A program made the translations under genes and the position numbers. Positions 36,602 through 46,047 of a stretch of DNA of 64,000 bases are shown here, piece by piece. The notes beneath the pieces are model-generated. The model had not been told where the DNA came from and searched no databases. It saw only the letters and a list, made by a program, of their open reading frames with translations. Position 1 is the stretch's first letter; the number at the start of each line of letters is the position of its first letter. The DNA comes from CAZDVK01 sp964508915. GTDB lineage: Bacteria > Pseudomonadota > Alphaproteobacteria > Paracaedibacterales > CAIULA01. The stretch covers positions 32,317 through 96,316 of the forward strand of contig CAZDVK010000005.1 in the NCBI GenBank assembly GCA_964508915.1, in the 5' to 3' direction.

Positions 36602-37867
36602 ATGCTGTTTTTTTCTATTGCCATAATTATTACACTGTTAGTTGTGTCGGCTTTTTTTTCCGCCTGTGAAACAGCTATTACAACAGCTTCGCGTGCAAAA
36701 TTTCACCAACTTGCTAAAGAAGGTGACAAAAAAGCTGTTATTGTTCGCGATTTACAACAAAAACTGGGGCTTGTAATCAGTGTTACGCTAATGTGTAATA
36801 CCGTTCTTAATACGGTCGTGGCTTCTTTGGCGACAGAGCTTGTGGGTGGTTTTTACGCTTCTTTAAGCATGGCGGCTGTCATTTTGATTTATGCTGAAGT
36901 GATGCCTAAAATGCTGGCTTTATACAACCCCGAAGGTTTTTCGCTTCAAATTGCCCACCTTTTGAATTTTATATTTAATTTGTTCCGGCCATTGAATCAT
37001 GTTGTGAATATATTAGCACGGCAAACCTTAGCCTTGTTTGGGGCACGACCAACTAATTCGGTTAATATTTATGCCAGTCTGGATGAATTAAAAGGCGTTA
37101 TCGATTTGCACCAAGGCCCAGGCCAGGATGTGCAGCACGAACGGGCCATGCTGAAAAGTATTTTGGACTTGGGGTCCGTGCAGGTGGGCGAAATTATGGT
37201 GCACCGAAAAAACGTGACTATGTTGAATGCAGATGATCCACCAAGTTCCATTGTTGACCAGGTTCTATCTTGCCCTTTTACCCGTTTACCCCTTTGGAAA
37301 GGGGATCCAGATAATATTGTTGGCATTATCAATGCCAAGGCATTGCTACGTGCCGTTCGGTCACACCCAGGAAGCCTTGATAAACTGGATATTTTGAGTA
37401 TTGCAAATAAACCTTGGTTTGTTCCTGAAAGTACTGACCTGTTGGAACAACTACACGCTTTTCGGGGTCGTCGTGAACATTTCTCCTTAGTAGTCGATGA
37501 ATATGGAAGTTTGATGGGGATTGTTACCCTAGAGGATATTCTAGAGGAAATTGTGGGTGAGATTGATGATGAACATGACATTACGGTGCGTGGGGTGCGC
37601 CCCCAAAAAGATGGGGCTTTTGTTGTGGATGGCAGCGTGACCATTCGTGACTTAAACCGCCAATTTGAATGGGATTTACCTGATGAATCTGCAGCCACTG
37701 TGGCCGGTTTATTGCTGTATGAATTTCGTATGATTCCCCAGGTTGGGCAAGTTTTTGTTTTGGGAAATTTCCGGTTTGAGGTTTTAAGGCGTCAAAAAAA
37801 CCAAATTTCTTTGGTCAAAATCATTCCCCTGGCACTTCAAAAGGGTGTGGATGAGACCCTTCATTAG
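36602..37867 (+). CDS. CNNM/CorC-HlyC family membrane protein with CBS domains
   Basis: 421 residues. The DUF21/CNNM membrane domain covers about 1-175, beginning with FFSACETAITTASRAK. Two CBS domains follow (about 195-310: VGEIMVHRKNVTML and HFSLVVDEYGSLMGIVTLEDILEEIVGEI), then a CorC_HlyC domain (about 325-405). Such proteins take part in Mg/Co homeostasis or efflux. The YbeY-CorC-Lnt neighbourhood often seen in alphaproteobacteria is not kept, as lnt is 25 kb away. A GAAA-loop hairpin stands 43 bases after the stop. Confidence 0.92.
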   Translation: MLFFSIAIIITLLVVSAFFSACETAITTASRAKFHQLAKEGDKKAVIVRDLQQKLGLVISVTLMCNTVLNTVVASLATELVGGFYASLSMAAVILIYAEVMPKMLALYNPEGFSLQIAHLLNFIFNLFRPLNHVVNILARQTLALFGARPTNSVNIYASLDELKGVIDLHQGPGQDVQHERAMLKSILDLGSVQVGEIMVHRKNVTMLNADDPPSSIVDQVLSCPFTRLPLWKGDPDNIVGIINAKALLRAVRSHPGSLDKLDILSIANKPWFVPESTDLLEQLHAFRGRREHFSLVVDEYGSLMGIVTLEDILEEIVGEIDDEHDITVRGVRPQKDGAFVVDGSVTIRDLNRQFEWDLPDESAATVAGLLLYEFRMIPQVGQVFVLGNFRFEVLRRQKNQISLVKIIPLALQKGVDETLH

Positions 37868-38523
37868 TCTTTTAATTATAGATAAACCACCAAAAATGAT
37901 TGCAGGTTGTTACCCTTACGAAAGTAAGGGGTAAAGAACCTCACTATATTACAGCCCCCTCACCCCTTCACAACACCTTTCCTATTTTTTAAAAATCTGC
38001 TTCATTTTTAACGTTTTTTTAACCCATTTGCCCTTATGATCACAAGTGGCGGTAAGTTAAACCATCTGATGGGTGGTTCGAAGCTAGATTTTATACCTGT
38101 TTTCTGATGATTTGTGTGTTCTGCACGATTGTTTAAGAAAACCCGTTCGGCTGACTGTACCACAAGCGCTTGTGGCATGCAAAAGTTGGCTACTTGATGG
38201 TGACCGGAAGTCATTGTTCAAGCAGAAACCTGGATTGTACCCTTTAAAAAGGTTGCAAAAAGGTGATGGGCGGAGCTTTGTTGAGGTGCGCGGAGGGGGT
38301 GGCGCTGTGCACTGATTTTTTCGGGGTCTAGGTGGGCCCCGCAAGGGGCAGAACTATGCCTGTTTGGTTTTTCAATTGACTCTAAGGCATTAAAAATCCT
38401 TAAAATATGATCCTGTGGAAAATATAATCCAGGGGTTGAGATTTTATGGATCCCCTCTTCCACACAAACTCCACCTTTTCTCTATTTTTTAAAATAAAAG
38501 TTGGCCACTACTATGGACATATT
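37868..38523. other. 656-base non-coding region with a GC-rich structured core
   Basis: No credible gene. Just after the CorC-like gene a hairpin at 37910-37934 has a GAAA tetraloop (stem TTACCCTTAC with a one-base bulge). From about 38040 to 38350 the composition turns GC-rich, unlike other gaps. It contains a perfect 16-base palindrome CCACAAGCGCTTGTGG (38160-38175) and a GCCCC-GCAA-GGGGC hairpin with a GNRA loop (38336-38349). GC-rich hairpins with GNRA loops in an AT-rich genome point to a structured RNA. I could not match it to RNase P, tmRNA, 6S or SRP RNA, and its strand is undecided. Confidence 0.35.
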
Positions 38524-39588
38524 TCAAGATGATTTACCCCGAACTAATTCTAAAACCCGATGCACATTGTCAATGGGGGTGCTTGGTAAAATGCCGTGCC
38601 CCAAATTAAACACAAAAGGTTTACCTTGGATTTGCTTTAAAATTCTATGAACCTCTTTTTCAAAAGTCCCCTCAGCAAGGCACACAGGGCCTAAGTTACC
38701 TTGAAAAGCTGTTTTATTTGATAATGTCAATCTAGACAAATCTGTCTGTTCATCAACCCCAAAACAAAGATCGGGGACTTTCTTTTCTAGCCCCGCATAA
38801 TGATCAGAAATTCCACGACCATAATAAATAATAGGCACATCTGGATATGCTGCCCAAACTGTTTGGCAAATACGTTGCACAGGCTCAAATAACCAGCCGT
38901 TTTTATATGCGTCAGGAACAACAGAAGCCCAAGAATCAAAAATCTGAACAACATCACAACCAGCTTCAATTTGCATCACCAAACTTTGTGCAATATGATG
39001 CTCTAGGGTTTTTAGCAGCCTTTGAAAAATGGCAGCATTTTCGTAGGCAAAACGCAACGTTGCATCAAATGTTTTATTCTTACCGCCATTAATCATGTAA
39101 GTAGCAACGGTCCAGGGAGATCCACAAAAACCAATTAATGCTTTTTCAGGCGCCAAAGAACGACGCACATCACCAATAGCTTTCAGTACCGGTGTTAATC
39201 CGGGGTGCAAAGAATTTTGCTCTGCCCCACCCAGAAACGACGGCCAATCAACAGCCTCTAAAACAGGGCCGACGCCTTCATGAAAGGCTACTTTTTGGCC
39301 CAACAGGTGGGGAATTGTCAAAATGTCACTAAAAATAATCGCCGCATCAAAATCAAACCGCTCAATAGGCTGAAGTGTTACTTTTACAACGGCTTCTGGC
39401 GTGAAGCAAAAATTCATAAAATCAGGGTGGTTCAGCCGTTCCACACGATATTCTGGCAAATAGCGGCCTGCCTGGCGCATAAACCAAATAGGGGGCGGCA
39501 CTTCACATGTTTTGTTTTGCAATACGGCTCGTATTTTATTAAACGGGCCAGTATTTTCTGCCAAATTAGGCTGCAATGTCTTGTCCAT
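38524..39588 (-). CDS. hemE: Uroporphyrinogen decarboxylase
   Basis: Turns uroporphyrinogen III into coproporphyrinogen III in heme synthesis. The two signatures are present: PIWFMRQAGRYLPEYR near the N-terminus and GFCGSPWTVATYMI in the middle; FDAAIIFSDILTIP carries the catalytic Asp. ATG 39588 gives 354 residues, the normal size; the longer frame from 39630 adds 14 residues and overlaps the upstream gene more. Even so, the start overlaps the MotA/TolQ-like gene by 23 bases, so translation is likely coupled. hemH or other heme genes are not adjacent. Confidence 0.97.
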   Translation of the reverse strand: MDKTLQPNLAENTGPFNKIRAVLQNKTCEVPPPIWFMRQAGRYLPEYRVERLNHPDFMNFCFTPEAVVKVTLQPIERFDFDAAIIFSDILTIPHLLGQKVAFHEGVGPVLEAVDWPSFLGGAEQNSLHPGLTPVLKAIGDVRRSLAPEKALIGFCGSPWTVATYMINGGKNKTFDATLRFAYENAAIFQRLLKTLEHHIAQSLVMQIEAGCDVVQIFDSWASVVPDAYKNGWLFEPVQRICQTVWAAYPDVPIIYYGRGISDHYAGLEKKVPDLCFGVDEQTDLSRLTLSNKTAFQGNLGPVCLAEGTFEKEVHRILKQIQGKPFVFNLGHGILPSTPIDNVHRVLELVRGKSS

Positions 39589-40705
39589 TCGCGATGGCTG
39601 ATAAGGTGCGGGCAATAACCCGAATTTCATTACGAAGCTCTTGTGTCAGCCGATTACGCCCTTCCACACTTTCTTCCAATAACTTAGCCGCTGTTGCATC
39701 AATATTTCGCAAATGATGCTTAAGGGTTTCATCTTTTTGTGTTTCTGCAACGGCCTTACCAATTTGCAAGACGTTTTCCTGCAAATCAATCTGGTTTTGG
39801 GCAATTTTTTTCATAATTCCCTGATGAGACCCCATTTGTTCCGTCAATTGCGTCATTCTTTCAGTCAACGTATGAAGTGTTTTAACAAGGCTAAGTCTGT
39901 TATCTTCTGTACGGCGCATTTGATTTTGAAGGTTGGACAAAGCTTCAACCGTTTGCTCCAAAAGCCCTAAGCTGTACGCAGGACCACTGGACTGACCTGT
40001 ATGATCTACAGATGACCCTAAGCGCGTATTCATAGCCAAACGTTCTTCCAGGGTTTGATAAAATTTATTTCCTGCCCCTGAAATTTGAAGGTCTAAAAAG
40101 CCAACAATTAACGAACTTGCCAACCCAAACATGGAACAGCTAAAAGCCGTTCCCATACCAGACAACGGTGATTGAAGACCTTTTTTTAGGTTTTGAAAGG
40201 CGTCTTTAACCTCACCCGACCCCATATCAATACCATTAATAACACCAGCAATGGCACCAATGGTTTCAGACAGCCCCCAAAAAGTTCCTAAAAGGCCTAA
40301 GAAAATTAAAAGGCCAACCAAATAACGGGTTACATGACGGGATTCATCTAATCGTGCTTCCACGCTCGACAAAATAGATTTTGCTGTAACCGCTGATAAC
40401 GTTCCCCCATGGCTGGGGTCGCTAAAAATGATAGCCAAAGGTGCTAAGATTTGTGCCTTTGGGGCATTTGGAAAACGTTCTGTTCCCTGTTCAAATGTAT
40501 CAAGCCACTGTTGTTCCTGTTTTAAGCGATAAAGCTGATAAAAACACAACCCAATACCCAAAACCAGACACGATGAAATGACCGAGTTTAAAAATATATT
40601 GTTAGAAAAAATGCTAATGAGTTGCGTTTTTAAAGCCAAAACACAAAGCAAGACGGCAGCCACAAAAGCGCCCATACGCAGAAAATAATGCTGGATGTAG
40701 GTCAT
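39566..40705 (-). CDS. MotA/TolQ/ExbB-like membrane protein
   Basis: 379 residues. Two membrane segments at about 10-55 are followed by a charged stretch, then LVGLLIFLGLLGTFWGLSETI and the conserved GMGTAFSCSMFGLASSLIVGF, the family's proton-channel helices. The C-terminal 130 residues are a coiled coil with TERMTQLTEQM. This is the long alphaproteobacterial form often paired with an OmpA/MotB-type partner, but no such partner is seen here. It is not evidence for flagella. It lies directly upstream of hemE. Confidence 0.82.
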   Translation of the reverse strand: MTYIQHYFLRMGAFVAAVLLCVLALKTQLISIFSNNIFLNSVISSCLVLGIGLCFYQLYRLKQEQQWLDTFEQGTERFPNAPKAQILAPLAIIFSDPSHGGTLSAVTAKSILSSVEARLDESRHVTRYLVGLLIFLGLLGTFWGLSETIGAIAGVINGIDMGSGEVKDAFQNLKKGLQSPLSGMGTAFSCSMFGLASSLIVGFLDLQISGAGNKFYQTLEERLAMNTRLGSSVDHTGQSSGPAYSLGLLEQTVEALSNLQNQMRRTEDNRLSLVKTLHTLTERMTQLTEQMGSHQGIMKKIAQNQIDLQENVLQIGKAVAETQKDETLKHHLRNIDATAAKLLEESVEGRNRLTQELRNEIRVIARTLSAIANGQDIAA

Positions 40706-40858
40706 GAATCCACGAATAAAAAAGAAACACCTAACAACAGATTATCTAAAAAACAGCGCAGATTAAACTAGTTTTTAAAAAAAGGTAATGGGAACCTGCA
40801 AAAACATAGCACAACGCCTATAAAATTCCTGCAAGTTCGCCTTTACCCTGCTCTTTTT

Positions 40859-42823
40859 TTACCCCTGAGCACCACTGGCAAGGTTTTTACTGCCAGCCCA
40901 TCCCCAGTTCATCATATTGGTACCAACCTCAGGATTAATGGCAGGTATTTCAAAACGATCAACCCAATAAGCCCACCGTGACGTATTATCATACGTCAAT
41001 GGGATCTGGTAACACTGGTGCATCACATAACGATCTAACGCATGAACAGATGCTTTAAGGTCGTCCAGTGTTTTTGCCATTGTCACTTGACGGGCTAACG
41101 CTTCAGCAACAGGGTCTTTGATACCTATATAATTGCTGCTTCCCTTAATATCTGCATTTTTAGCACTAAAATAGTAAAGCTGTTCGTTACCGGGCGACAA
41201 ACTGTTAGCCCACGTATGTATAATCATATCAAAGTCGCTTTCCACAACGCGGTTTTCATACTGAACAGCATCCATCAAGCGTACCGACAAATTAACACCG
41301 ATCTTCTTCAAACTTTCCCGGAAAGATAAGGCAACTTTTTCAAGACGGGGGTCTTTAATTAAAATTTCTATTGTTAGCGGCTCACCTTTACTATTGATGC
41401 GAAGACCATTTTCAACAGTCCACCCAGCTTCTTTCAGCAACTGGTTAGCTTTTGCAAGATTTTCGCGTTGATCCCCATCACCTTTTGTACGCGCTGGCTT
41501 AAACGGTTCACTCAATAGTGTTTTGAAGAGGGACGGCTCTATTTGATCTTTAAATTGGGTCAATAATTCCTTTTCTTTTCCTTCAGCTGCGCCTGAATGG
41601 GCTAAAAACGTATTGGAAAACAAACTATGCGGCGGTTGCATCACGTTATAGAATACAACTTTATTTAATGTGTCAAAATCAAGCGCTAACGCTAAAGCTT
41701 GACGTACGCGAATATCAGCAAAAATAGGCCGACGCATGTTGTAAATAATTGTACGTACAGCAACTGGACGGCTGTGGGTACTATCCACCTTTTTTACACG
41801 GCCATCTTGAACAGCTTTAAAACCATAAGATGATTCCCATTGGTTCGGGTTTGTATCAAAATACACATCATATTCACCAGCCACAAACGCCTGGAACTGG
41901 GCCTGCGCATTTTTGAAATATTCAATACGAATGGCATCAAAATTATACTGCCCCTTATTCACCGGCAAATCTTTACCCCAATAGTCACGTACACGTTCAT
42001 AGGTAATAAAACGTCCCTGCTCTACTTGCCCGACGCGGTAAGGGCCACTTCCCAAAATGGGGGTTAATCCTGTATCCGTAAAATCTAATGTTTCCAAATT
42101 CTTTTTACTTAAAACACGAACCAACGCCACAACTAAAGGAAGTTCTGGGTCATACTGACCGTCCGCATTCGGTTGAAAGTGAAGCTTAATAGCATGGGGT
42201 GATAAATGTTCGTACGTCGTAATACGTGAATAATATTGACGATAACGTGGCAAACCTTTTTCCATTAAAATTTTGTATGTAAATTCCACATCCTGACCTG
42301 TAATGGGGGTTCCATCATGAAAACGAGCATTCGGATTTATATGAAAAATAACCCACGAAAAGTCAGGCGCTATTTCAACGCCCTGCGCGATCACACCATA
42401 TAACGTAAAAGGTTCATCTGACGCGCGCGTCATCAAAGGGTCAAACGTTATTAAAAGACCTTCGGCACCTATCCCTTTAACGGCATCTTTATTTAAGGTA
42501 TCAAAAGTTCCAACTGTTGAAAGCCGAAGAATTCCACCTTTTGGTGCGTTCGGGTTAACATGCTTAAAATGGCTAAAATCTTTTGGGTACTTAGGTTCCC
42601 CAAAACGAGATAACGCATGAACAGACCCCACCGGTAACGACAATTTAGTAACAACATCTTTATGTTCAAGAGGTTTTTCAGGCAACGTGGGTGATGCTTG
42701 AGGTGCAACAGCTTCAGATGTTTTTTGCTGAGGGGCTTCTTGTGTTTTTGAATTTGAAAAATACCACAAACCAAAAACTGCTGCAGCACCACATGCCAAA
42801 AGAATAAATATTTTTTGCTTCAT
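40859..42823 (-). CDS. Oligopeptide-type ABC transporter substrate-binding protein
   Basis: 654 residues, family 5 extracellular solute-binding protein. The N-terminus has a hydrophobic stretch (FILLACGAAAVFGLWYF), an anchor or signal, then a Pro/Gln-rich linker to about residue 55. The opening HVNPNAPKGGILRLSTVGTFDTLN and WVIFHINPNARFHDGTPITGQDVEFTYKIL are characteristic of the YejA/OppA branch. It binds peptides (YejABEF type) or murein peptides. No permease or ATPase gene is beside it, so it must serve a transporter encoded elsewhere. About 100 bases separate it from lepB. Confidence 0.9.
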   Translation of the reverse strand: MKQKIFILLACGAAAVFGLWYFSNSKTQEAPQQKTSEAVAPQASPTLPEKPLEHKDVVTKLSLPVGSVHALSRFGEPKYPKDFSHFKHVNPNAPKGGILRLSTVGTFDTLNKDAVKGIGAEGLLITFDPLMTRASDEPFTLYGVIAQGVEIAPDFSWVIFHINPNARFHDGTPITGQDVEFTYKILMEKGLPRYRQYYSRITTYEHLSPHAIKLHFQPNADGQYDPELPLVVALVRVLSKKNLETLDFTDTGLTPILGSGPYRVGQVEQGRFITYERVRDYWGKDLPVNKGQYNFDAIRIEYFKNAQAQFQAFVAGEYDVYFDTNPNQWESSYGFKAVQDGRVKKVDSTHSRPVAVRTIIYNMRRPIFADIRVRQALALALDFDTLNKVVFYNVMQPPHSLFSNTFLAHSGAAEGKEKELLTQFKDQIEPSLFKTLLSEPFKPARTKGDGDQRENLAKANQLLKEAGWTVENGLRINSKGEPLTIEILIKDPRLEKVALSFRESLKKIGVNLSVRLMDAVQYENRVVESDFDMIIHTWANSLSPGNEQLYYFSAKNADIKGSSNYIGIKDPVAEALARQVTMAKTLDDLKASVHALDRYVMHQCYQIPLTYDNTSRWAYWVDRFEIPAINPEVGTNMMNWGWAGSKNLASGAQG

Positions 42824-42922
42824 AACTTTGTAAATCTAAAAAATTTGTTTAGCCACTTATAGCAAATTCTAAGATTTATGCAAATAATATAGAAGACTGT
42901 CCAAAAAAGAGGAAAAAAAGAC

Positions 42923-43654
42923 CTAACGAATTACGTTTAAAATACGCTTATAGCGCGCACCAAACAACCAACTCCAAGGCTCCCACCATCTGGCTTCGGT
43001 TGAAAAGAATAAAAGATCAGCCCGACCAATTAGGTGTTGAGATGGTACAAAACCAACAGCTTCCATAACGCGACTGTCTTTAGAATGGTCACGGTTATCA
43101 CCCATCATAAAATAATGGCCTTCAGGCACAACAAATTCTTCTGTGTTATCCAGTGGGCCTTTTCCAAATTCAGCCGTTTTTAAAATGGGGTGTTTTACAC
43201 CATTTGGAAGGGTTTCAATATATTGGGGCACAACACGAACCCGGCTATCATCTACCCAGGTGTAGTCATCTGTGCGGTCTAATTTTACAGGCTGACCATT
43301 AATGTGAAGAATTCCTTCTTTCACTTGAATACGATCGCCCGGCAACCCAACTAGACGCTTAATGTAATCAAGGTCACGATCTTTTGGATTAAAAAAAACA
43401 ACAACATCCCCAAGTTTAGGGGCTGAATCCATTTTCCGTCCTGAAAAAACATTTGGGCTAAATGGAAATGAATACCGCGAATAACCGTATGTAAACTTAT
43501 TCACAAAAAGAAAATCACCAACCATCAACGTTGGGTACATGGAACCCGTTGGAATATTGAAAGGTTGGTATAAAAATGTTCGAATAACCATGGCCCAAAA
43601 GAAGGCCTGTGAAAAACCAAGCAGTTCTTTCTTGGCCTTATCTTTTGACATCAT
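42923..43654 (-). CDS. lepB: Signal peptidase I
   Basis: 243 residues, one N-terminal membrane segment. The catalytic pair is Ser38 (IPTGSMYPTL) and Lys99 (DYIKRLVGLPGD), and the family box GHYFMMGDNRDHSKDSR follows near residue 180. It cleaves the signal peptides of exported proteins, of which this window has many. It lies 12 bases after rplI, so it is the last gene of the ribosomal transcript. Two adjacent ATGs could start it; the AAGGA lies 9 bases upstream of the first. Confidence 0.97.
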   Translation of the reverse strand: MMSKDKAKKELLGFSQAFFWAMVIRTFLYQPFNIPTGSMYPTLMVGDFLFVNKFTYGYSRYSFPFSPNVFSGRKMDSAPKLGDVVVFFNPKDRDLDYIKRLVGLPGDRIQVKEGILHINGQPVKLDRTDDYTWVDDSRVRVVPQYIETLPNGVKHPILKTAEFGKGPLDNTEEFVVPEGHYFMMGDNRDHSKDSRVMEAVGFVPSQHLIGRADLLFFSTEARWWEPWSWLFGARYKRILNVIR

Positions 43655-43666
43655 GGTTAAAATTCC

Positions 43667-44161
43667 TTATGCAGCTGAAACTTGCTCTGCTTTTTCAGCT
43701 TGTACAGCAGCTTCATCTTCGGACTGTGCGATGTTGATTTTTACATCTACAAAAACTTCTGGGTGCAACACAAGCTTAGCTACGTGGATGCCCAATGTTT
43801 TGATAGGGGCTATCAACTGAATCTGCCCTTTAGCAACATTGTAGCCACCTTTAGCAAGGGCTTCTGTAATGTCACGACCACGCACAGATCCGTACAACTG
43901 ACCAACTTCACTGGCTTGACGAATTAATGTTACGGAACAGCCTTCCATTTTTTGCGCCACATAAGTAGCTTCTTCTTTGCGTTTTAGGTTAGCCGCTTCA
44001 AGTTGCGCTTTTTGAGACTCAAAATAAGCAACATTATCTTTTGTCGCACGGATTGCCTTCTTTTGTGGTAGCAAATAATTACGTGCATAACCTGGCTTTA
44101 CAGTTACTGTTTGCCCCATTTGGCCAAGTTTTTCAATTCTTTCAAGCAAGATGACCTGCAT
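43667..44161 (-). CDS. rplI: 50S ribosomal protein L9
   Basis: 164 residues with the L9 N-terminal signature MQVILLERIEKLGQMG and GYARNYLLPQKKAI, a long connecting helix, and the C-terminal domain (about 80-150). The end is extended (AQSEDEAAVQAEKAEQVSAA), as in many alphaproteobacteria. ATG 44161 is chosen because AAGGAG lies 10 bases upstream; an in-frame TTG at 44170 is only one base from that signal. It is in the rpsF-rpsR-DUF2232-rplI group. Confidence 0.97.
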   Translation of the reverse strand: MQVILLERIEKLGQMGQTVTVKPGYARNYLLPQKKAIRATKDNVAYFESQKAQLEAANLKRKEEATYVAQKMEGCSVTLIRQASEVGQLYGSVRGRDITEALAKGGYNVAKGQIQLIAPIKTLGIHVAKLVLHPEVFVDVKINIAQSEDEAAVQAEKAEQVSAA

Positions 44162-44195
44162 CTTTTTCAAGCTCCTTAATATATGGGTCTATGTA

Positions 44196-45119
44196 TTATT
44201 CTGCATTCGTTTTAGAAAAACGATCGTTGAAACCATACCATGGCTCAACAAAGCCTAACAATACTATAAATAATAGCGGCCATACAAGAAGAAATGCAAA
44301 AATCACGGCCCCATAAAAGAAAAAATTTCCCAAACCATAGTAATTGCGAATCATACGCAGGGTATAAAACCCAAAAGCTGCCAAGGGGAAAACAGAATAA
44401 ATAATCACAACGTTCCCACAAGCCTTGAGCAGTGGACTGCCAAAATGACTTCCCGCCAGTACAATCATAATTCCACAAACAAGTTCTATGTCCCATATAT
44501 GTTTTTTAGGCGGCACAAATGGGTTAACCAAACGCAAATTCAAATTCCGAGAGACAAGCATTTTTTGGCTTATGGCGCTTAAAAATAGCATATGTATCAA
44601 CCAAGACGCCGTCATAATAGCAGGGAAAAATTCAACCAAAAAAGAAACTGATTGGCCCTGCAATAACGGCGTTGCATTCGCAATAATGTTAATGGTTTTT
44701 TCAATAGCCTGAATCGGGTTAAAACCAAGAAAATCTAGGGCCACCAATCCAAATAATGTTCCAATACATCCCCAGATGCACAATGTGTCTAAAATGGTGT
44801 CGGTTGACACAAAATTTCCCCGCGCATCTTTTTTTAAAAAGGCAAAGCAGATCAGCAAAAATGGCATCAAAGTTGACAAAACAAAAGGGATAGTTAGGGC
44901 AAAACCAAAACTTATAACTAACAGAACCCCGGTCGTTAGGGCGGCTATAAAACCCAAATGAAGCCCCATAGAAAAACCAAGCAAAAGCAATGGAATGGGC
45001 GTTAGGTAATTCAACAAAAAACCAAAAACAGGAACGTGCGGGGAAAGTGCTATAAAAACAAAAGAAATCAATCCAGCCGAAATGGCTTTCAGTAACATAT
45101 TAAAAGCGGGTTGATTCAT
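44196..45119 (-). CDS. DUF2232 (YybS-like) membrane protein
   Basis: 307 residues, eight or more predicted membrane segments, beginning with a Phe/Leu-rich segment and PIPLLLLGFSMG. Members of this family lie between rpsR and rplI in alphaproteobacteria and Firmicutes, as here. Function unknown; the topology resembles the ECF S-component or biotin transporter fold. It starts 48 bases after the rpsR stop and ends 34 bases before rplI. Confidence 0.85.
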   Translation of the reverse strand: MNQPAFNMLLKAISAGLISFVFIALSPHVPVFGFLLNYLTPIPLLLLGFSMGLHLGFIAALTTGVLLVISFGFALTIPFVLSTLMPFLLICFAFLKKDARGNFVSTDTILDTLCIWGCIGTLFGLVALDFLGFNPIQAIEKTINIIANATPLLQGQSVSFLVEFFPAIMTASWLIHMLFLSAISQKMLVSRNLNLRLVNPFVPPKKHIWDIELVCGIMIVLAGSHFGSPLLKACGNVVIIYSVFPLAAFGFYTLRMIRNYYGLGNFFFYGAVIFAFLLVWPLLFIVLLGFVEPWYGFNDRFSKTNAE

Positions 45120-45167
45120 GTGATAAGAAAGGCCCCACTAAATTTAGTGGGGCTCAAAATTTAAAGA

Positions 45168-45437
45168 TTAACCATTCACGTAAGGCATCAAAGCTAAAAA
45201 GCGCGCACGCTTAACAGCTACGGAAAGTTCCCGTTGTTTCTTTAAGGAAACGGAACTAATACGACTTGGCATAATTTTGCCCCGTTCAGATACAAACTTA
45301 GATAAAACACGAATATCTTTGTAGTCAATTTTCATAGCATTGGCGCCTGAAAATGGGCAGCTTTTGCGTCGGCGGAAAAACTGACGACGGGCCATTGGAC
45401 GGCCGCCTTGTTCTTGCATGTTATTTTCTTCACTCAT
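45168..45437 (-). CDS. rpsR: 30S ribosomal protein S18
   Basis: 89 residues; the core ARRQFFRRRKSCPFSGANAMKID matches the basic N-terminal part with the SCPF motif, and DIRVLSKFVSERGKIMPSRIS the rest of the family signature. The first 14 residues (SEENNMQEQGG) are a variable extension. S18 binds S6 on the platform of the 30S subunit. It starts 31 bases after the rpsF stop. Confidence 0.98.
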   Translation of the reverse strand: MSEENNMQEQGGRPMARRQFFRRRKSCPFSGANAMKIDYKDIRVLSKFVSERGKIMPSRISSVSLKKQRELSVAVKRARFLALMPYVNG

Positions 45438-45467
45438 GTGTAATTCTCCGGTTTAGAAATAGGTAGT

Positions 45468-45866
45468 TTAGGCTTTGGCTGGTTCGCTGCTTGCCACATC
45501 AAAATCATCGTCATAGTCACGATAATCTTCACGATAATGACGTTGCTGCATTAAAGGTGATGGGTTGTTGTCCAAGGCCTCAACACGAACACTTAGGTGA
45601 CGAATCACATCTTCATTGATTTTCATCTGACGTTCGACTTCGTCCATACCTTCAGACTTAACTGCAATATTCAGAAGAACGTAGTGGCCTTTTTTATTCT
45701 TTTTAATTGGGTAAGCCAAGGTCCGTAAGCCACAAAATTCAGTTTTTGTAACTTCCCCACCGTATTCTTTCACGATGGATGTGTATTGTTGAGCTAAAGA
45801 CTCTACCTGGGATGATGTTACATCCTGCCGGGCAATAAAAACTGTTTCATAAAAACGTAATGTCAA
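45468..45866 (-). CDS. rpsF: 30S ribosomal protein S6
   Basis: 132 residues with LRFYETVFIARQDV at the start and LAYPIKKNKKGHYVLLN in the middle. The C-terminus is Asp/Tyr-rich (EDYRDYDDDFD). There is no ATG in the right place: the TTG at 45866 is the start, shown by AAGGAG 6 bases upstream and by the protein beginning at LRFYE. A longer frame would add 24 unrelated residues that overlap the leader. It begins the ribosomal operon that runs on to rpsR, DUF2232, rplI and lepB. Confidence 0.96.
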   Translation of the reverse strand: MTLRFYETVFIARQDVTSSQVESLAQQYTSIVKEYGGEVTKTEFCGLRTLAYPIKKNKKGHYVLLNIAVKSEGMDEVERQMKINEDVIRHLSVRVEALDNNPSPLMQQRHYREDYRDYDDDFDVASSEPAKA

Positions 45867-45960
45867 AATAATCTCCTTGTGGTTGATAACTTCATATTGA
45901 AAGTTACAGCTGGCTTTTTCAAAACCAGCAAGAAGCAAAGAACAACCGTCTCAGGGCCGT
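45867..45960 (-). promoter_or_regulatory. rpsF operon leader with two hairpins
   Basis: Read on the minus strand the leader has a stem GCTGGTTTT/AAAGCCAGC (loop GAA, one wobble) and a second stem TAACTT/AAGTTA (loop 8 bases) just before the rpsF Shine-Dalgarno. Autogenous control by an S6:S18 complex at such leaders is known in many bacteria. That this leader does so is inference. Confidence 0.3.
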
Positions 45961-46047
45961 TTAACACGCCCCCAAGAAAGCATTTGTTCCAAACTTAGAA
46001 GCAACTATAGAAAAAAGTGCGATAAAAAGCAATTTTTATTATGTTTT

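Noticed and set aside
38040..38350. Protein-coding gene of 60-86 residues on either strand
   Set aside because: Overlapping short ORFs have no ribosome site, no homology and unnatural composition.
39566..40705. Flagellar motor gene motA
   Set aside because: No motB, flagellar or chemotaxis genes nearby and the family also includes TolQ/ExbB-like proteins.
40859..42823. Lipoprotein signal in the peptide-binding protein
   Set aside because: The run before Cys11 fits a lipobox poorly, and a hydrophobic segment continues past it, which suits an anchor or normal signal better.
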